From Chitinophaga horti (GTDB taxonomy: Bacteria > Bacteroidota > Bacteroidia > Chitinophagales > Chitinophagaceae): a stretch of 64,000 nt of DNA. Position 1 is the stretch's first letter. Every line of letters begins with the position of its first letter. Under the pieces are notes generated by a model, which saw nothing but the letters and a program-made list of their open reading frames with translations, made no database searches and was not told the DNA's origin. Where the stretch lies: positions 4,278,001 to 4,342,000 of the forward strand of contig NZ_CP107006.1 of NCBI RefSeq assembly GCF_022867795.2. The letters are read 5' to 3'. This document shows positions 32,681 through 41,850 of the stretch, piece after piece. The translations under genes and the position numbers were made by a program.

Positions 32681-35600
32681 TTAGAAGGTTACACTCAGGT
32701 TTGCGCCATAAAATTTAGTCGGAGGAGTCTGGAAGGCCGATACGCCGACAGCGTTACCTTCTGTAAAGTTGAACTCCGGATCGATATTCTCATTGTCTTT
32801 CGCCAACCAGGTAAACAGGTTACGACCTACCAATGACACCGTAGCGCGTTTTACGAAGTTTTGTTTAGACAGTACGCCTTTAGGCAGCTCGTAGCCTACA
32901 GACAGCTCTCTCAGTTTCAGGAACTTCGCATCAGACACGTAGTTCTCATTGATGTTACGGTAGCGGGAATACCAGTAATCAAAGCCACCATACTGGGTTT
33001 TAACAGTGGTATTAGGCACCAGTTTACCGGTCCCGTCGTCATATACAGAATTAGGAACAACGAATGGCTCACGATCGTATGCGGCGCTGTGTGCGGACAA
33101 ACCGGTGAAGTCCATCATGTTCATCAGGCGGTTGTAGAACACGTTACCAGCCCTGTAATCGATGTTACCGCTGATCGTAAATTCTTTAAATCTGAAAGTC
33201 GTGTAAGCACCGATACGTGTGCGCGGGTTCGTCTGGCCCACATTTTTCAGCACAGGGTCCTGCAGCGGGTTACCCGTTGTTCTGCTTACGATGATGCGGC
33301 CCTGCTCGTCACGCCTGTTGGCAGTTACTTTCAGTGCAGGATACTGCTGATCACGCATCGCATATACGTATGCCGCGTTCTCATATCCACCTAAAGGAAT
33401 TTCATTTAATCCCTGGTAGAGCGAAGTAACCTTGTTATCGAGGTACGTATAGTTAAATCCAATTTCCCAGCGGATATTGGGGGTATTGATCGGTGTGCCT
33501 TTGATATCCAGCTCGATACCTCTGTTCTGTAACGAACCGGCGTTGATCCATGCACTGCTGTAACCTGTTGACCAGGAAGTAGACATCGGCACGATCGTAC
33601 CATCGGCTTTGCTATCGAAGTAAGTAGCCTCCACATTCAACCTGTCGCGGAAGAAACCGAGTTGGAGACCTGCTTCTATCGAATTTACAAATTCAGGCTC
33701 CAGGGCTTCCTGGGCAAAACGATCACCTACGCTAAACCCTGGCAGTGATCCAAAGGGGAAACCGCTTCCGAGGTCGAAAGTAGTTTTCAGCTGATACGGT
33801 GACAGTGACACGTTCGCTGTTTTGTTTGCGGAGAAGATCACTTTACCATAGCTCAGCGTGTTGTTACCTTTCAGTGCAGAGATACCCTCTGTGAACACGA
33901 AGGATGCGGATGCACCCGGGTAGAAGTAAGACCTGTTGGCTTTGCTCAGCAGGGAGATCCATTCGTTTCTGCCTGTGAGCGTTACGAACAGGAAGTTTTT
34001 ATAACCGGCAGATAACTCCGCGTAGGCAGCGATCTGGCGGTGATTGGTGTTAGATTGATTCACGATTGCCTCACCCAGGCGGTTGGAAATGTTGTACAGT
34101 TCGGGACTTACGATGGCCGTACCTTCTGTATTCAGATCATTCGTGCGGTTATCGCGAATGTTGTTACCGAGCAACAGGCGGGTGTTGAAGTCTCCAAACG
34201 TTTTACTGAAGTTCAGGATCAGGTCGGAGTTGATCCTCCTGGTTTGTGTGGCACCATCCTTCACGTTACCAGACTCATTCGCCGGGCGCTCGTAAGCATC
34301 GGTGTAAGCCAGCTTACCTCTCCAGCTTTTAAAGTTGGAAGTTTCGTTGTACATACCTACGCGGTATAATACGTCGAACCAGGAAGTCGGTTTCAGGTTA
34401 AACTCCACGTTACCGGAGAACACGTCTGTACGTGTAATCTGGCGGTGATTGGCAATACCCCAGTAAGGGCTCATATAGTAAGCAGAAAAATAACCGTCGG
34501 GAGATGCGAACTTGTTATTCTTCCAGTCTTTCAGCTGTGTGATGGGGATGTTCTGCGGGATGTTCAGCAGGTTAACATATACGTCGGACAGCGTGTAATC
34601 CTGCTTAGCCGTGGTATAACCTACGTTAAAGGCAGTGGTCAGAATGCCGTATTTGCGAGTTGCATTGAAACGTGCGCCTGTTCTGCGGTATTCGTCGTCC
34701 GGAACAATGCCGGTTACCTTTACATCCTGCAGGGAAGCGAAGAAAGTACCCTTTTCGTCGCCGCCGGATACGCTCACATCGTTCTGGATAGTGAGGCCTT
34801 TGTCGAAGAAGTTACGCTTCTCATCTTTCAACGGTGAATACTTCAGTTGGTATTGAGATCCGTCAACCAGTTCAGGACCTACGTCTACGATAGAACCGTC
34901 GAACTTAGGGCCCCAGGAAGTGTTTTCGTAAGGCACATACGTTTCGAGGTCATAACCGCCACCGAACTCGTATTGCATGTCGGGCATATAAGCAACCGTT
35001 TCGAGGGAAGTGGTGTGGCTGAAGTTAACGTTCGTTTTGCCTTCTTTACCTCTTTTGGTGGTGATGATCAGTACACCGTTAACACCTTCGGAGCCGTACA
35101 ATGCGGCGGCGTTGGCACCTTTCAGTACCGATACGTCTTCTACGTCGTTGGGGTTGAGTGCTGCCAGTACGCTTTGCGGTACGGGAACACCATCTACCAC
35201 CACCATTGCCTGGTTGTTACCGGTGAGGGAGCGGTTACCGCGAAGAACCACACGTGTTTGCGGGTTCACACCGTTGTTGATCAGGTTAATCTGCAGACCA
35301 GATACTTTCGCCTGGAGGCCGGTAGTGATATTGGTTACTTTGGCGTTGTTAAGGTTGGTATTGTCCACCTTGGCCACGGAGTAACCCAATTGAGAAGATG
35401 ACCGCTTTAAACCGAGTGCGGTTACTACAACTTCATCCAAAGTTTTGTTGGAGGAAACAAGAGCGATGCTTAAGCTGGATTCACTACCTACAGGAAATTC
35501 TTTGGTTTCGAAACCTACTGCACGTACAACGAGTACGGCACCATTGGCTACAGACAATTGGAAAGCACCGTTTTCATCAGCTGTGGTTCCACGGGTCGTA

Positions 35601-35737
35601 CCTTTGATTTGTAAAGTTGCGAATGGGACGCCGGCGCCATCGTCCCCAGTAATTTTACCGGTTACCTGGCGTGATTGGGCATAAGCCAGGACTATACTCA
35701 CCATGAGCATGGTGAAAAAGAGTAGAGTCTTTTTCAT
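32681..35737 (-). CDS. SusC/RagA-family TonB-linked outer-membrane transporter (second pair)
   Basis: 1018 residues. Signal MKKTLLFFTMLMVSIVLAYA, nearly the same as in the first pair, then regulatory beta-sandwich (GKITGDDGAGVPFATLQIKG), TonB-box-like LDEVVVTALG, plug with GLQINLINNGVNPQTRVVLRG and SVLKGANAAALYGSEGVNG, and the barrel ending FYGANLSVTF. It is paired with the SusD encoded 11 bases downstream. Its leader carries the motif CAAAATCTAAATCATC directly before the ATG, also present at 26117 and 36563. Confidence 0.96.
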   Translation of the reverse strand: MKKTLLFFTMLMVSIVLAYAQSRQVTGKITGDDGAGVPFATLQIKGTTRGTTADENGAFQLSVANGAVLVVRAVGFETKEFPVGSESSLSIALVSSNKTLDEVVVTALGLKRSSSQLGYSVAKVDNTNLNNAKVTNITTGLQAKVSGLQINLINNGVNPQTRVVLRGNRSLTGNNQAMVVVDGVPVPQSVLAALNPNDVEDVSVLKGANAAALYGSEGVNGVLIITTKRGKEGKTNVNFSHTTSLETVAYMPDMQYEFGGGYDLETYVPYENTSWGPKFDGSIVDVGPELVDGSQYQLKYSPLKDEKRNFFDKGLTIQNDVSVSGGDEKGTFFASLQDVKVTGIVPDDEYRRTGARFNATRKYGILTTAFNVGYTTAKQDYTLSDVYVNLLNIPQNIPITQLKDWKNNKFASPDGYFSAYYMSPYWGIANHRQITRTDVFSGNVEFNLKPTSWFDVLYRVGMYNETSNFKSWRGKLAYTDAYERPANESGNVKDGATQTRRINSDLILNFSKTFGDFNTRLLLGNNIRDNRTNDLNTEGTAIVSPELYNISNRLGEAIVNQSNTNHRQIAAYAELSAGYKNFLFVTLTGRNEWISLLSKANRSYFYPGASASFVFTEGISALKGNNTLSYGKVIFSANKTANVSLSPYQLKTTFDLGSGFPFGSLPGFSVGDRFAQEALEPEFVNSIEAGLQLGFFRDRLNVEATYFDSKADGTIVPMSTSWSTGYSSAWINAGSLQNRGIELDIKGTPINTPNIRWEIGFNYTYLDNKVTSLYQGLNEIPLGGYENAAYVYAMRDQQYPALKVTANRRDEQGRIIVSRTTGNPLQDPVLKNVGQTNPRTRIGAYTTFRFKEFTISGNIDYRAGNVFYNRLMNMMDFTGLSAHSAAYDREPFVVPNSVYDDGTGKLVPNTTVKTQYGGFDYWYSRYRNINENYVSDAKFLKLRELSVGYELPKGVLSKQNFVKRATVSLVGRNLFTWLAKDNENIDPEFNFTEGNAVGVSAFQTPPTKFYGANLSVTF

Positions 35738-35738
35738 A

Positions 35739-35762
35739 GATGATTTAGATTTTGGTTGACGC
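35739..35762 (-). repeat. Leader-like motif, copy 2 (second susC leader)
   Basis: Read on the minus strand it is GCGTCAACC then AAAATCTAAATCATC, ending two bases before the susC ATG. It differs from the 36563 copy at only two of 24 positions. Confidence 0.7.
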
Positions 35763-36059
35763 TCACAATGTAGCTAAAATTTCAGTTCCGGAAAAAAATT
35801 TAGTTAAACTTGTGTTAACTAACCCTACTAATAAGGTATACTATAAAATCGCAGTGACGCAAACGATTATATTTTATTGATTTATGGGTTATATTTTGAC
35901 ATTATATCTTGCTAAAAAAAGTTTGTTGTAGCAAGGATTTTAGCCATACATGAGAGATTTCGACGATAGATTCGGTCATTTCGTTGGCTAAATAAGACAG
36001 TTTTCCGGAGCTGTTGATCGAGGCAAAATGCCATCATCGTTAGCCAGTGAATCGACTAA

Positions 36060-36125
36060 ATGTCGAATAGACATCGGATTAAGATCGAATTAACACTGAA
36101 TTACGATCGAATTACACTTCGGTTG
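36060..36125. repeat. Degenerate 11-bp tandem array
   Basis: Six consecutive 11-base units, the best being AGATCGAATTA, ACACTGAATTA and CGATCGAATTA, in exact register. Confidence 0.75.
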
Positions 36126-36524
36126 GACGGGACAAAAGCACCAAAAGCTACGAAAAGCAACATTTTTTAGTGATTTGTGGAATTGGGGTGATTGAAGCAT
36201 GGTAGGATATTAACCTGGTGGAAGGTGTTGACGGGGGCTAGAACTGGCTTGTGTGGGGAATCGTCGTTGTCGGTGGTGAGGACGCTTCTTGCAAAGCCTT
36301 TGGTAACGACATTAATAACTACTACGATTACACGACATCTATTATAATATCACACATGCAATCTCTCAGAACAAACATCTCACTTCAGTAAAGAGCATAG
36401 CATGCCCGGCCTCCTTAGAAGCAATCGTTTTTTTATGGTTGGACCAGTTCTGGAAATATGCAATACTCGTATAGTGGTAAGCAATCCTAACAGTCCTTCG
36501 CTACAGTTACACCTCAATACACGC

Positions 36525-36544
36525 GGGCCCACATATGTGAGCCC
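36525..36544. other. Perfect-length palindrome/hairpin
   Basis: GGGCCCACATATGTGAGCCC is self-complementary with one wobble. No T run follows on either strand. It lies 18 bases left of the leader-like motif. Confidence 0.6.
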
Positions 36545-36562
36545 ACTTTGATGATTAGTCAG

Positions 36563-36586
36563 GTGTCAATCAAAATCTAAATCATC
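36563..36586 (+). repeat. Leader-like motif, copy 3
   Basis: GTGTCAATC then AAAATCTAAATCATC; no plus-strand gene follows it. Confidence 0.7.
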
Positions 36587-36833
36587 AATATCTATAATTA
36601 CTCCCTAACGGAGCGATTATCGTATAGAGGTTTTGCAAAGGTAGCTTTGTTTTCAACATTTCCTATATAAAAAACACTTTTACTTATCATGTAAACACCA
36701 GTACAGGTCAGTGTTACAACGGACATCCGAACTTAACATTTATTGCCCGCTCACGCACGAATATCATCATTAATGAGTACTTATCTTGTAGGTCTGTATT
36801 GAGGCAATCGATCTCACCCATAACAGCCAAACA

Positions 36834-38792
36834 TCACCAATGTGCAATCACCTGCCACTGGAGCAACATTGGCTCCGCCGCCGCCTGTTCCCGGGTACGA
36901 TGCACCCTGAACCAACAGGTAACCGACTTCGACAGCTTGTACTGCATATTAAGATACCATTGCCAGCCAATCCCCGAGAACCGCGACATCGCATAATCGT
37001 ACAACATTCCATTCTCGGAGGCGTACAGTCCATTGCCTTCTCCAGACACATCAAAACGCGTGAGCCGGCCGCTTACCCGCAAGGGGGTGCCCGGTATACG
37101 TGTTTGCAACTCCTGGTAAAACAACCAACCTCGACCAACGGCGCTCTCCCGTTCCCGTTGGTTCATTTCTATTCGCGTGCGCAGCAATACATTACTCACG
37201 GTCTTAAGTTCGGTATGCCAGCGCAGGTTGCTCGTCCGCACCAGCCCCACGTAAGGAAGCCCAGCCCCCCCACTCTCATTCAGCATCTGCTCCTTCCAGG
37301 TATACCGCACGACGGTCTCCACCACCTTCGACGGCCGCCACGTAGCCATGACTAACGCATCCATACCGGAAGACGGCGCATTCACCCGAAACTTTAACCA
37401 GGGATGCCGGTAAATATCTGTATACGCCGCCAGCTCCCAGCCGGGGCGGGGGCGCAGCAGCAGACCAATGTACAGGCCCGTTTCGTTTACGGGCTTCGTG
37501 TTAGCTGCAAAGGCGTTAGGATACATGGATTGATACGCCCGATCGTACTGCCTGTATATCAAAGACGCATCGACCCCCGCACTCAAACTCGCCAGCAATC
37601 CCTGCAACATCGCCCAACGCCCCTTCCGGTCGCGCGCCAGCTCACCGAAAAAGTGAAGGTTGCGAACCCCTTTACTATAGTCGATGCTGGCATTAAGCGT
37701 TTCGCTGCCCGTCACGGCAAACTTCCCGTACAACGTCGTTTCAGGCAACAAGGGTGCAGACAACCGGTGACCTATTACGTTCAGGCCTACACGCCCTCCC
37801 TTAATAGAATACTGAATGCATCCCCCATAGCTCATTTGCCTCACCCGCCCTATCTTTGATACTTCATTACTATCCCGATGGTAGCCGGAAGATATTAATG
37901 AAGTAATACCCTGGCCATCGCCGCCTGCATCGAGTTTGCGCATGGAAGCAAAGCCCGTAACGCTCCAACGTTTATGCGTAAGCGTCGTACCCGCACCGCG
38001 AAAGAAATAATACTCGCCAGCCGAGGTATAAGGCCGCAGCACCTCCCCTTCCCGCTTCACCTGCATCACCGCCGCCCCCTTACCCAAGGCCATGGAATGC
38101 CACTGGATCAATCCCTGCCCGAGGTTCACCACGTAGTCGCCTAACGCTAACGCCTGCACCCGGCGCCACCGGGCGATATAAAGATGGGCACTATAGAAGT
38201 CGAATCCCTTCCGCTGCGCACCCTTTAGAAATTGCTCCCCGGCATCCTTTTCGGCAGTAACGCCCGAGCTGGCGTAGCCTGGAAAACTGTACCGGTAACG
38301 AAACATAAGCTTATCCGGACTACCCAGGTAATCATCGGTCGTATGTAAGCGATGTGTGTGACGGAGCAATACCGTGTGCTGTCCGCGGCGATGATAATCA
38401 ACCAGCAACGGCGCTCCTTCAACACCATCACTGACTTTTACGAACGGCAAGAGTCGCCGTACCGTTGCCAGGTCCCAGCCAGGAACTGCCTGCAATTCAT
38501 AGATGCTCAGCAACGGCCCGTATAGCGACCGATATCGCATAAACGCCGTTACCTCCAGCGGTGTTAACAGGCCAAGGGCTTGTAAACTCAATTCATCTAC
38601 CTTGTTCAGGTTAAGCTGATGCCTGGTGTACGCGTGCAATTGCTGCCACTGGGCATCATCTTCCGTTTGCTCATCGGCAGCCTCCTGTTGCTCCAGGCTC
38701 ACCGCTACCTCCTGCTGCAATTCTTCCTGCGCATGTAACAGCACAGGCGCGAATAACAGCAAGCCTGCGACTAATACGCGCGCTGCTGCCAT
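36834..38792 (-). CDS. Helix-hairpin-helix protein with C-terminal outer-membrane barrel
   Basis: 652 residues from ATG 38792, chosen because it begins a signal peptide (MAAARVLVAGLLLFAPVLLHAQ); the longer frame to 38924 would run through the previous gene. A Gln/Glu-rich stretch precedes a ComEA/T2SK-like helix-hairpin-helix region (about 50-115: LNLNKVDELSLQALGLLTPLEVTAFMRYR, split here as a continuous helical pair, then YELQAVPGWDLATVRRLLPF). The rest is beta-rich, with repeated aromatic strand patterns like an outer-membrane barrel. Such proteins are common in Bacteroidota and of unknown function. The start overlaps the previous stop by 22 bases. Confidence 0.82.
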   Translation of the reverse strand: MAAARVLVAGLLLFAPVLLHAQEELQQEVAVSLEQQEAADEQTEDDAQWQQLHAYTRHQLNLNKVDELSLQALGLLTPLEVTAFMRYRSLYGPLLSIYELQAVPGWDLATVRRLLPFVKVSDGVEGAPLLVDYHRRGQHTVLLRHTHRLHTTDDYLGSPDKLMFRYRYSFPGYASSGVTAEKDAGEQFLKGAQRKGFDFYSAHLYIARWRRVQALALGDYVVNLGQGLIQWHSMALGKGAAVMQVKREGEVLRPYTSAGEYYFFRGAGTTLTHKRWSVTGFASMRKLDAGGDGQGITSLISSGYHRDSNEVSKIGRVRQMSYGGCIQYSIKGGRVGLNVIGHRLSAPLLPETTLYGKFAVTGSETLNASIDYSKGVRNLHFFGELARDRKGRWAMLQGLLASLSAGVDASLIYRQYDRAYQSMYPNAFAANTKPVNETGLYIGLLLRPRPGWELAAYTDIYRHPWLKFRVNAPSSGMDALVMATWRPSKVVETVVRYTWKEQMLNESGGAGLPYVGLVRTSNLRWHTELKTVSNVLLRTRIEMNQRERESAVGRGWLFYQELQTRIPGTPLRVSGRLTRFDVSGEGNGLYASENGMLYDYAMSRFSGIGWQWYLNMQYKLSKSVTCWFRVHRTREQAAAEPMLLQWQVIAHW

Positions 38793-39550
38793 ACGATCAT
38801 CATGTTTGGAGTGATGCCAAGTTGAGGATGATAACTGCCTGTAAGCCCCGCCCTGATGCGCCCTTTCACACAATTGAACCCGGCGTAGTGCAACTGCGGT
38901 CGCGTAGCAACGCCTAACATACACCCGAAATACTTCACGGGCCGGTATTCCAGCACACCAACGGCTACAGGTGCTGCAGTCCCCTCCTTTCTTAATTCCA
39001 TGCTAAGAGAACAGTGGACAGATGCGTCATAAGTAATACCTGCCGTACCAACCACCGGCATCCAATTACCTGCAGGATAAAACACGTGAAAACCAGCCCG
39101 CACATGTTCGGCCAAACGACATAACAAGCCTCCATTCACGGCCATCGCACCCTGCCGCTCATATCCCTGCGCACGCCTGGAAGCATAACTGAATCCCAGC
39201 CCCACATTGACCTGATCTCCCAGCGGCCGCCCATATGCCAATTTATAATATTGCTCCGCGTACAGGCGTCCGCCGGAACCGGCGATCACGCCTCCAAAAG
39301 CCCCGCCCATCGTGGGCACAACGGCTGCTACCGACCAGGCACTCAGTTCCTTCATCATAAATTGTCGCCATGATTGAACGCCCAGCAAGGGTTGTTTTAC
39401 CTGTGATAACACGGCGGGCCGCGCCACGATACTAAAGGGCCAGGCAGCAGATTTCCCATAAGCTGGCATAACAGAATGGCCCGCAAAAAATTGCGCGACA
39501 AGCGATCGCCCGCATGCGAGGCATACGAACAACAATAAGATCTTCTTCAT
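38771..39550 (-). CDS. Predicted outer-membrane or periplasmic beta-barrel protein
   Basis: 259 residues. Signal peptide MKKILLLFVCLACGRSLVAQ. The body is glycine-rich with alternating hydrophobic strands (NVGLGFSYASRRAQGYERQG, AVGVLEYRPVKYFGCMLGVA, RAGLTGSYHPQLGI), suggesting a small outer-membrane barrel. I do not recognise a named family. It overlaps the downstream helix-hairpin-helix gene by 22 bases (its own end being MMIVWQQRAY), so the two are translationally coupled and probably act together in the envelope. Confidence 0.75.
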   Translation of the reverse strand: MKKILLLFVCLACGRSLVAQFFAGHSVMPAYGKSAAWPFSIVARPAVLSQVKQPLLGVQSWRQFMMKELSAWSVAAVVPTMGGAFGGVIAGSGGRLYAEQYYKLAYGRPLGDQVNVGLGFSYASRRAQGYERQGAMAVNGGLLCRLAEHVRAGFHVFYPAGNWMPVVGTAGITYDASVHCSLSMELRKEGTAAPVAVGVLEYRPVKYFGCMLGVATRPQLHYAGFNCVKGRIRAGLTGSYHPQLGITPNMMIVWQQRAY

Positions 39551-39712
39551 CAGAAAATAAAGCGGTAAGATTTATGCAGTGGCTGGCTGCGGGTTAAAAA
39601 CGATGCGTGGGAATGGGAAACAAACGCACTTATAAAATGTCTTCGCGGCTAAACTGGAGAGGTGTTGATTAGGTTAACAACAAGGTAGGAATAAATCAAT
39701 TAACAAAAAAAA

Positions 39713-40345
39713 CTAAAAAAGACCGAACAGCTCAGAGTCAATACGGGAGATGATTTCGCCCAGGTGCTCTTCGTTCTCCGGAAATTTATTCTTATCAACA
39801 TCAATAATCAATAACGGACCTTCTTTATACTTTTCGATCCAGCCGTTATAATATTCGTTGAGCCGTTTCAGGTAGTCGAGACGAATGTTTTCTTCGTACT
39901 CGCGGCCACGCTTTTGAATTTGCGCTACGAGCGTCGGTACAGAAGCCTGGAGGTAAATCAGCAAATCCGGCGGCTTTACCATGCCTTTCAGCGTTTCGAA
40001 AAAATTGAAGTAGTTGTCGAAGTCCCGCTTCGTCATCAACCCCATTTCATAAAGGTTAGGCGCAAAGATGTGCGCATCTTCATAAATCGTGCGGTCCTGT
40101 ATTACCACATCTTTACCCTGCTGAATACCCACCAGCTGTTTAATACGGCTGTGCAGGAAATAGATCTGCAGGTTAAAAGACCAGCGAGGCATGTCTTCAT
40201 AAAAATCGTTGAGGTACGGGTTATGTTCCACGTCCTCAAATTGAGCGGTCCACCGATAATGCTTCGCCAGCATTTCTGTGAGTGTAGTTTTACCGGCGCC
40301 TATATTACCGGCAATGGCGATGTGCCTGATCTTATTCTTTGCCAT
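39713..40345 (-). CDS. Deoxynucleoside kinase family protein
   Basis: 210 residues. P-loop GNIGAGKTT (13-21), nucleoside-binding segments ARRYR-type replaced by the Bacteroidota form FEDVEHNPYLNDFYEDMPRWSFNLQIYFL, catalytic DRTIYEDAHIF and lid KRGREYEENI. It phosphorylates deoxynucleosides with ATP in salvage of DNA precursors; base preference (dA/dG versus dC) cannot be told. It lies 37 bases upstream of trpS in the same direction. Confidence 0.92.
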   Translation of the reverse strand: MAKNKIRHIAIAGNIGAGKTTLTEMLAKHYRWTAQFEDVEHNPYLNDFYEDMPRWSFNLQIYFLHSRIKQLVGIQQGKDVVIQDRTIYEDAHIFAPNLYEMGLMTKRDFDNYFNFFETLKGMVKPPDLLIYLQASVPTLVAQIQKRGREYEENIRLDYLKRLNEYYNGWIEKYKEGPLLIIDVDKNKFPENEEHLGEIISRIDSELFGLF

Positions 40346-40382
40346 GCAGCTGGGGGGATATAATGATTACTGGTTCTCCTGA

Positions 40383-41387
40383 TTAATAATAGTGAATGCC
40401 GATCAGCTTACGCGCTTCCCGGATGGTTTTGTTCGCGCTCTCACGGGCTTTTTCAGCACCTTCCTTCAGCACCTTCTGCAGGTAAGCACTATCCTCCTGG
40501 ATCGACTTCGCTTTTTCACGAATGGGTGCGATGAAATTCACCATGTCTTCGCCCATTTGTTTTTTCATATCACCATAACGTATAGAAGCCCCATTATATG
40601 CGCCTTCAAAGAATTTTACCGTATCAGGTGCAGAAACAAGTTTCATGAGCAGGAACAGGTTCTCGATGTAATCCGGCATAGGGGTGCCCGGCTCTGTTGG
40701 ACCACTGTCGGTCTTAGCCTTCATCACCTTTTTACGGATCTGGTCATCGGAATCGGCCAGGTAGAGGGTCGACATTTCGTTTTCACTCTTACTCATTTTA
40801 CCGCTGCCATCCAGGCTTGGTATCTTCACCAGGTTATCACCATAGTTGAAGGCTACCGGCTCGGGAAACAGTTCGCCATAACGGCTGTTGAAACGCTGTG
40901 CATAGTGGCGGCACATTTCCAGGTGTTGCTCCTGGTCTTTGCCCACAGGCACTTTCACTGCGCGGTGGATCAGGATATCGGCCGACATTAATACCGGGTA
41001 AGTCAGCAAACCAGCGTTTACGTTGTTCGGGTTCAGGCGCACCTTGTCTTTAAAAGTAGGCACCTTCTCCAGCTCACCCATATAGGCCAGCATGTTCAGC
41101 AACAGGTACAGCTCAGCGATTTCCGGGAGGTCACTCTGCGCATACAACACACACTTTTCCGGATCCAGGCCGGAAGCAATGTTCTCCGCCAGCACCCGGT
41201 ACACGTTACCCCTCAGGTCTTTCGGATCGGGGTGCGTGGTCAGCGAATGCCAGTCTGCCACAAAGAAGTAGCAGTTAAAGTCCTCCTGCATACGCAGGAA
41301 GTTGCGGATTGCGCCAAAATAATTACCGAGGTGCAGGTAGCCGGTAGAACGGATGCCACTAACTACAATTTCTTTTCCTGTTGCCAT
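40383..41387 (-). CDS. trpS: Tryptophan--tRNA ligase
   Basis: 334 residues from ATG 41387; the four-codon longer frame would need a TTG start. A class I aminoacyl-tRNA synthetase that charges tRNA-Trp. Signature HIGH as YLHLGN (17-22), the Trp-specific DLPEIAELYLLLN, PVGKDQEQHLEMCR and KMSKS (197-201). Length and motif order are standard for bacterial TrpRS. It is divergent from gatC, with 170 bases between the starts. Confidence 0.97.
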   Translation of the reverse strand: MATGKEIVVSGIRSTGYLHLGNYFGAIRNFLRMQEDFNCYFFVADWHSLTTHPDPKDLRGNVYRVLAENIASGLDPEKCVLYAQSDLPEIAELYLLLNMLAYMGELEKVPTFKDKVRLNPNNVNAGLLTYPVLMSADILIHRAVKVPVGKDQEQHLEMCRHYAQRFNSRYGELFPEPVAFNYGDNLVKIPSLDGSGKMSKSENEMSTLYLADSDDQIRKKVMKAKTDSGPTEPGTPMPDYIENLFLLMKLVSAPDTVKFFEGAYNGASIRYGDMKKQMGEDMVNFIAPIREKAKSIQEDSAYLQKVLKEGAEKARESANKTIREARKLIGIHYY

Positions 41388-41495
41388 ATTGGGCCGCAAA
41401 ATAGTAAAAAAGTACGAAGGCTTGGTTTTTGAACTTTCTTATGTAATTAACATTTTCCTGCATCTTTTCATAACAGGAACCTCACCGTTTATCCC

Positions 41496-41503
41496 TATTT
41501 TTG
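41496..41503 (+). promoter_or_regulatory. gatC -7 promoter box
   Basis: TATTTTTG matches TAnnTTTG, 54 bases before the gatC ATG. The -33 region is only T-rich (41465-41468). Confidence 0.4.
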
Positions 41504-41557
41504 AGGAATAGGCATAATTGTCAATAATATTTAAATCTTTTTCTATTTATTTGATTT

Positions 41558-41848
41558 ATGGAAGTGAATGATACATTGATTGCCCAATTGTCGAACCTTG
41601 CCAGGCTTGAGTTTTCGGAAGATGAGCGCGCGGGCATCCGCGAAGACCTGCAACGCATGATAACTTTTGTAGAGAAACTTGGCGAGCTGGACACCTCCAA
41701 TGTAGCACCCTTGCTGCACATGACTTCCGACGTAAACGTGCTTCGTGAAGATGAAGTAAAACCCGTAATAACCCGCGAAGAAGGCCTTCAAAACGCCCCT
41801 TCGGCTAACGATCAATATTTTAAAGTACCCAAAGTAATTAAGAAGTAA
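41558..41848 (+). CDS. gatC: Asp-tRNA(Asn)/Glu-tRNA(Gln) amidotransferase subunit C
   Basis: 96 residues, normal size. GatC holds GatA and GatB together in the enzyme that amidates mischarged Glu-tRNA(Gln) or Asp-tRNA(Asn). Conserved features: [42 protein letters not shown] and LREDEV...[16 protein letters not shown]. The A and B subunits are not in the window, which is usual in this phylum. The ABC ATPase gene starts 2 bases after the stop, so the two are cotranscribed. Confidence 0.96.
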   Translation: MEVNDTLIAQLSNLARLEFSEDERAGIREDLQRMITFVEKLGELDTSNVAPLLHMTSDVNVLREDEVKPVITREEGLQNAPSANDQYFKVPKVIKK

Positions 41849-41850
41849 CT

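Larger units (their letters stand above)
35738..36833. other. 1.1-kb AT-rich region without a gene
   Basis: No frame here looks coding on either strand. Contents: second susC leader, an 11-bp array at 36060-36125, AAAAGC at 36134, 36143 and 36153, a palindrome at 36525-36544, the leader-like motif at 36563, and an isolated minus-strand TACCTTTG box at 36636-36643. It may be a degraded accessory segment between the susCD units and the next gene. Confidence 0.6.
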
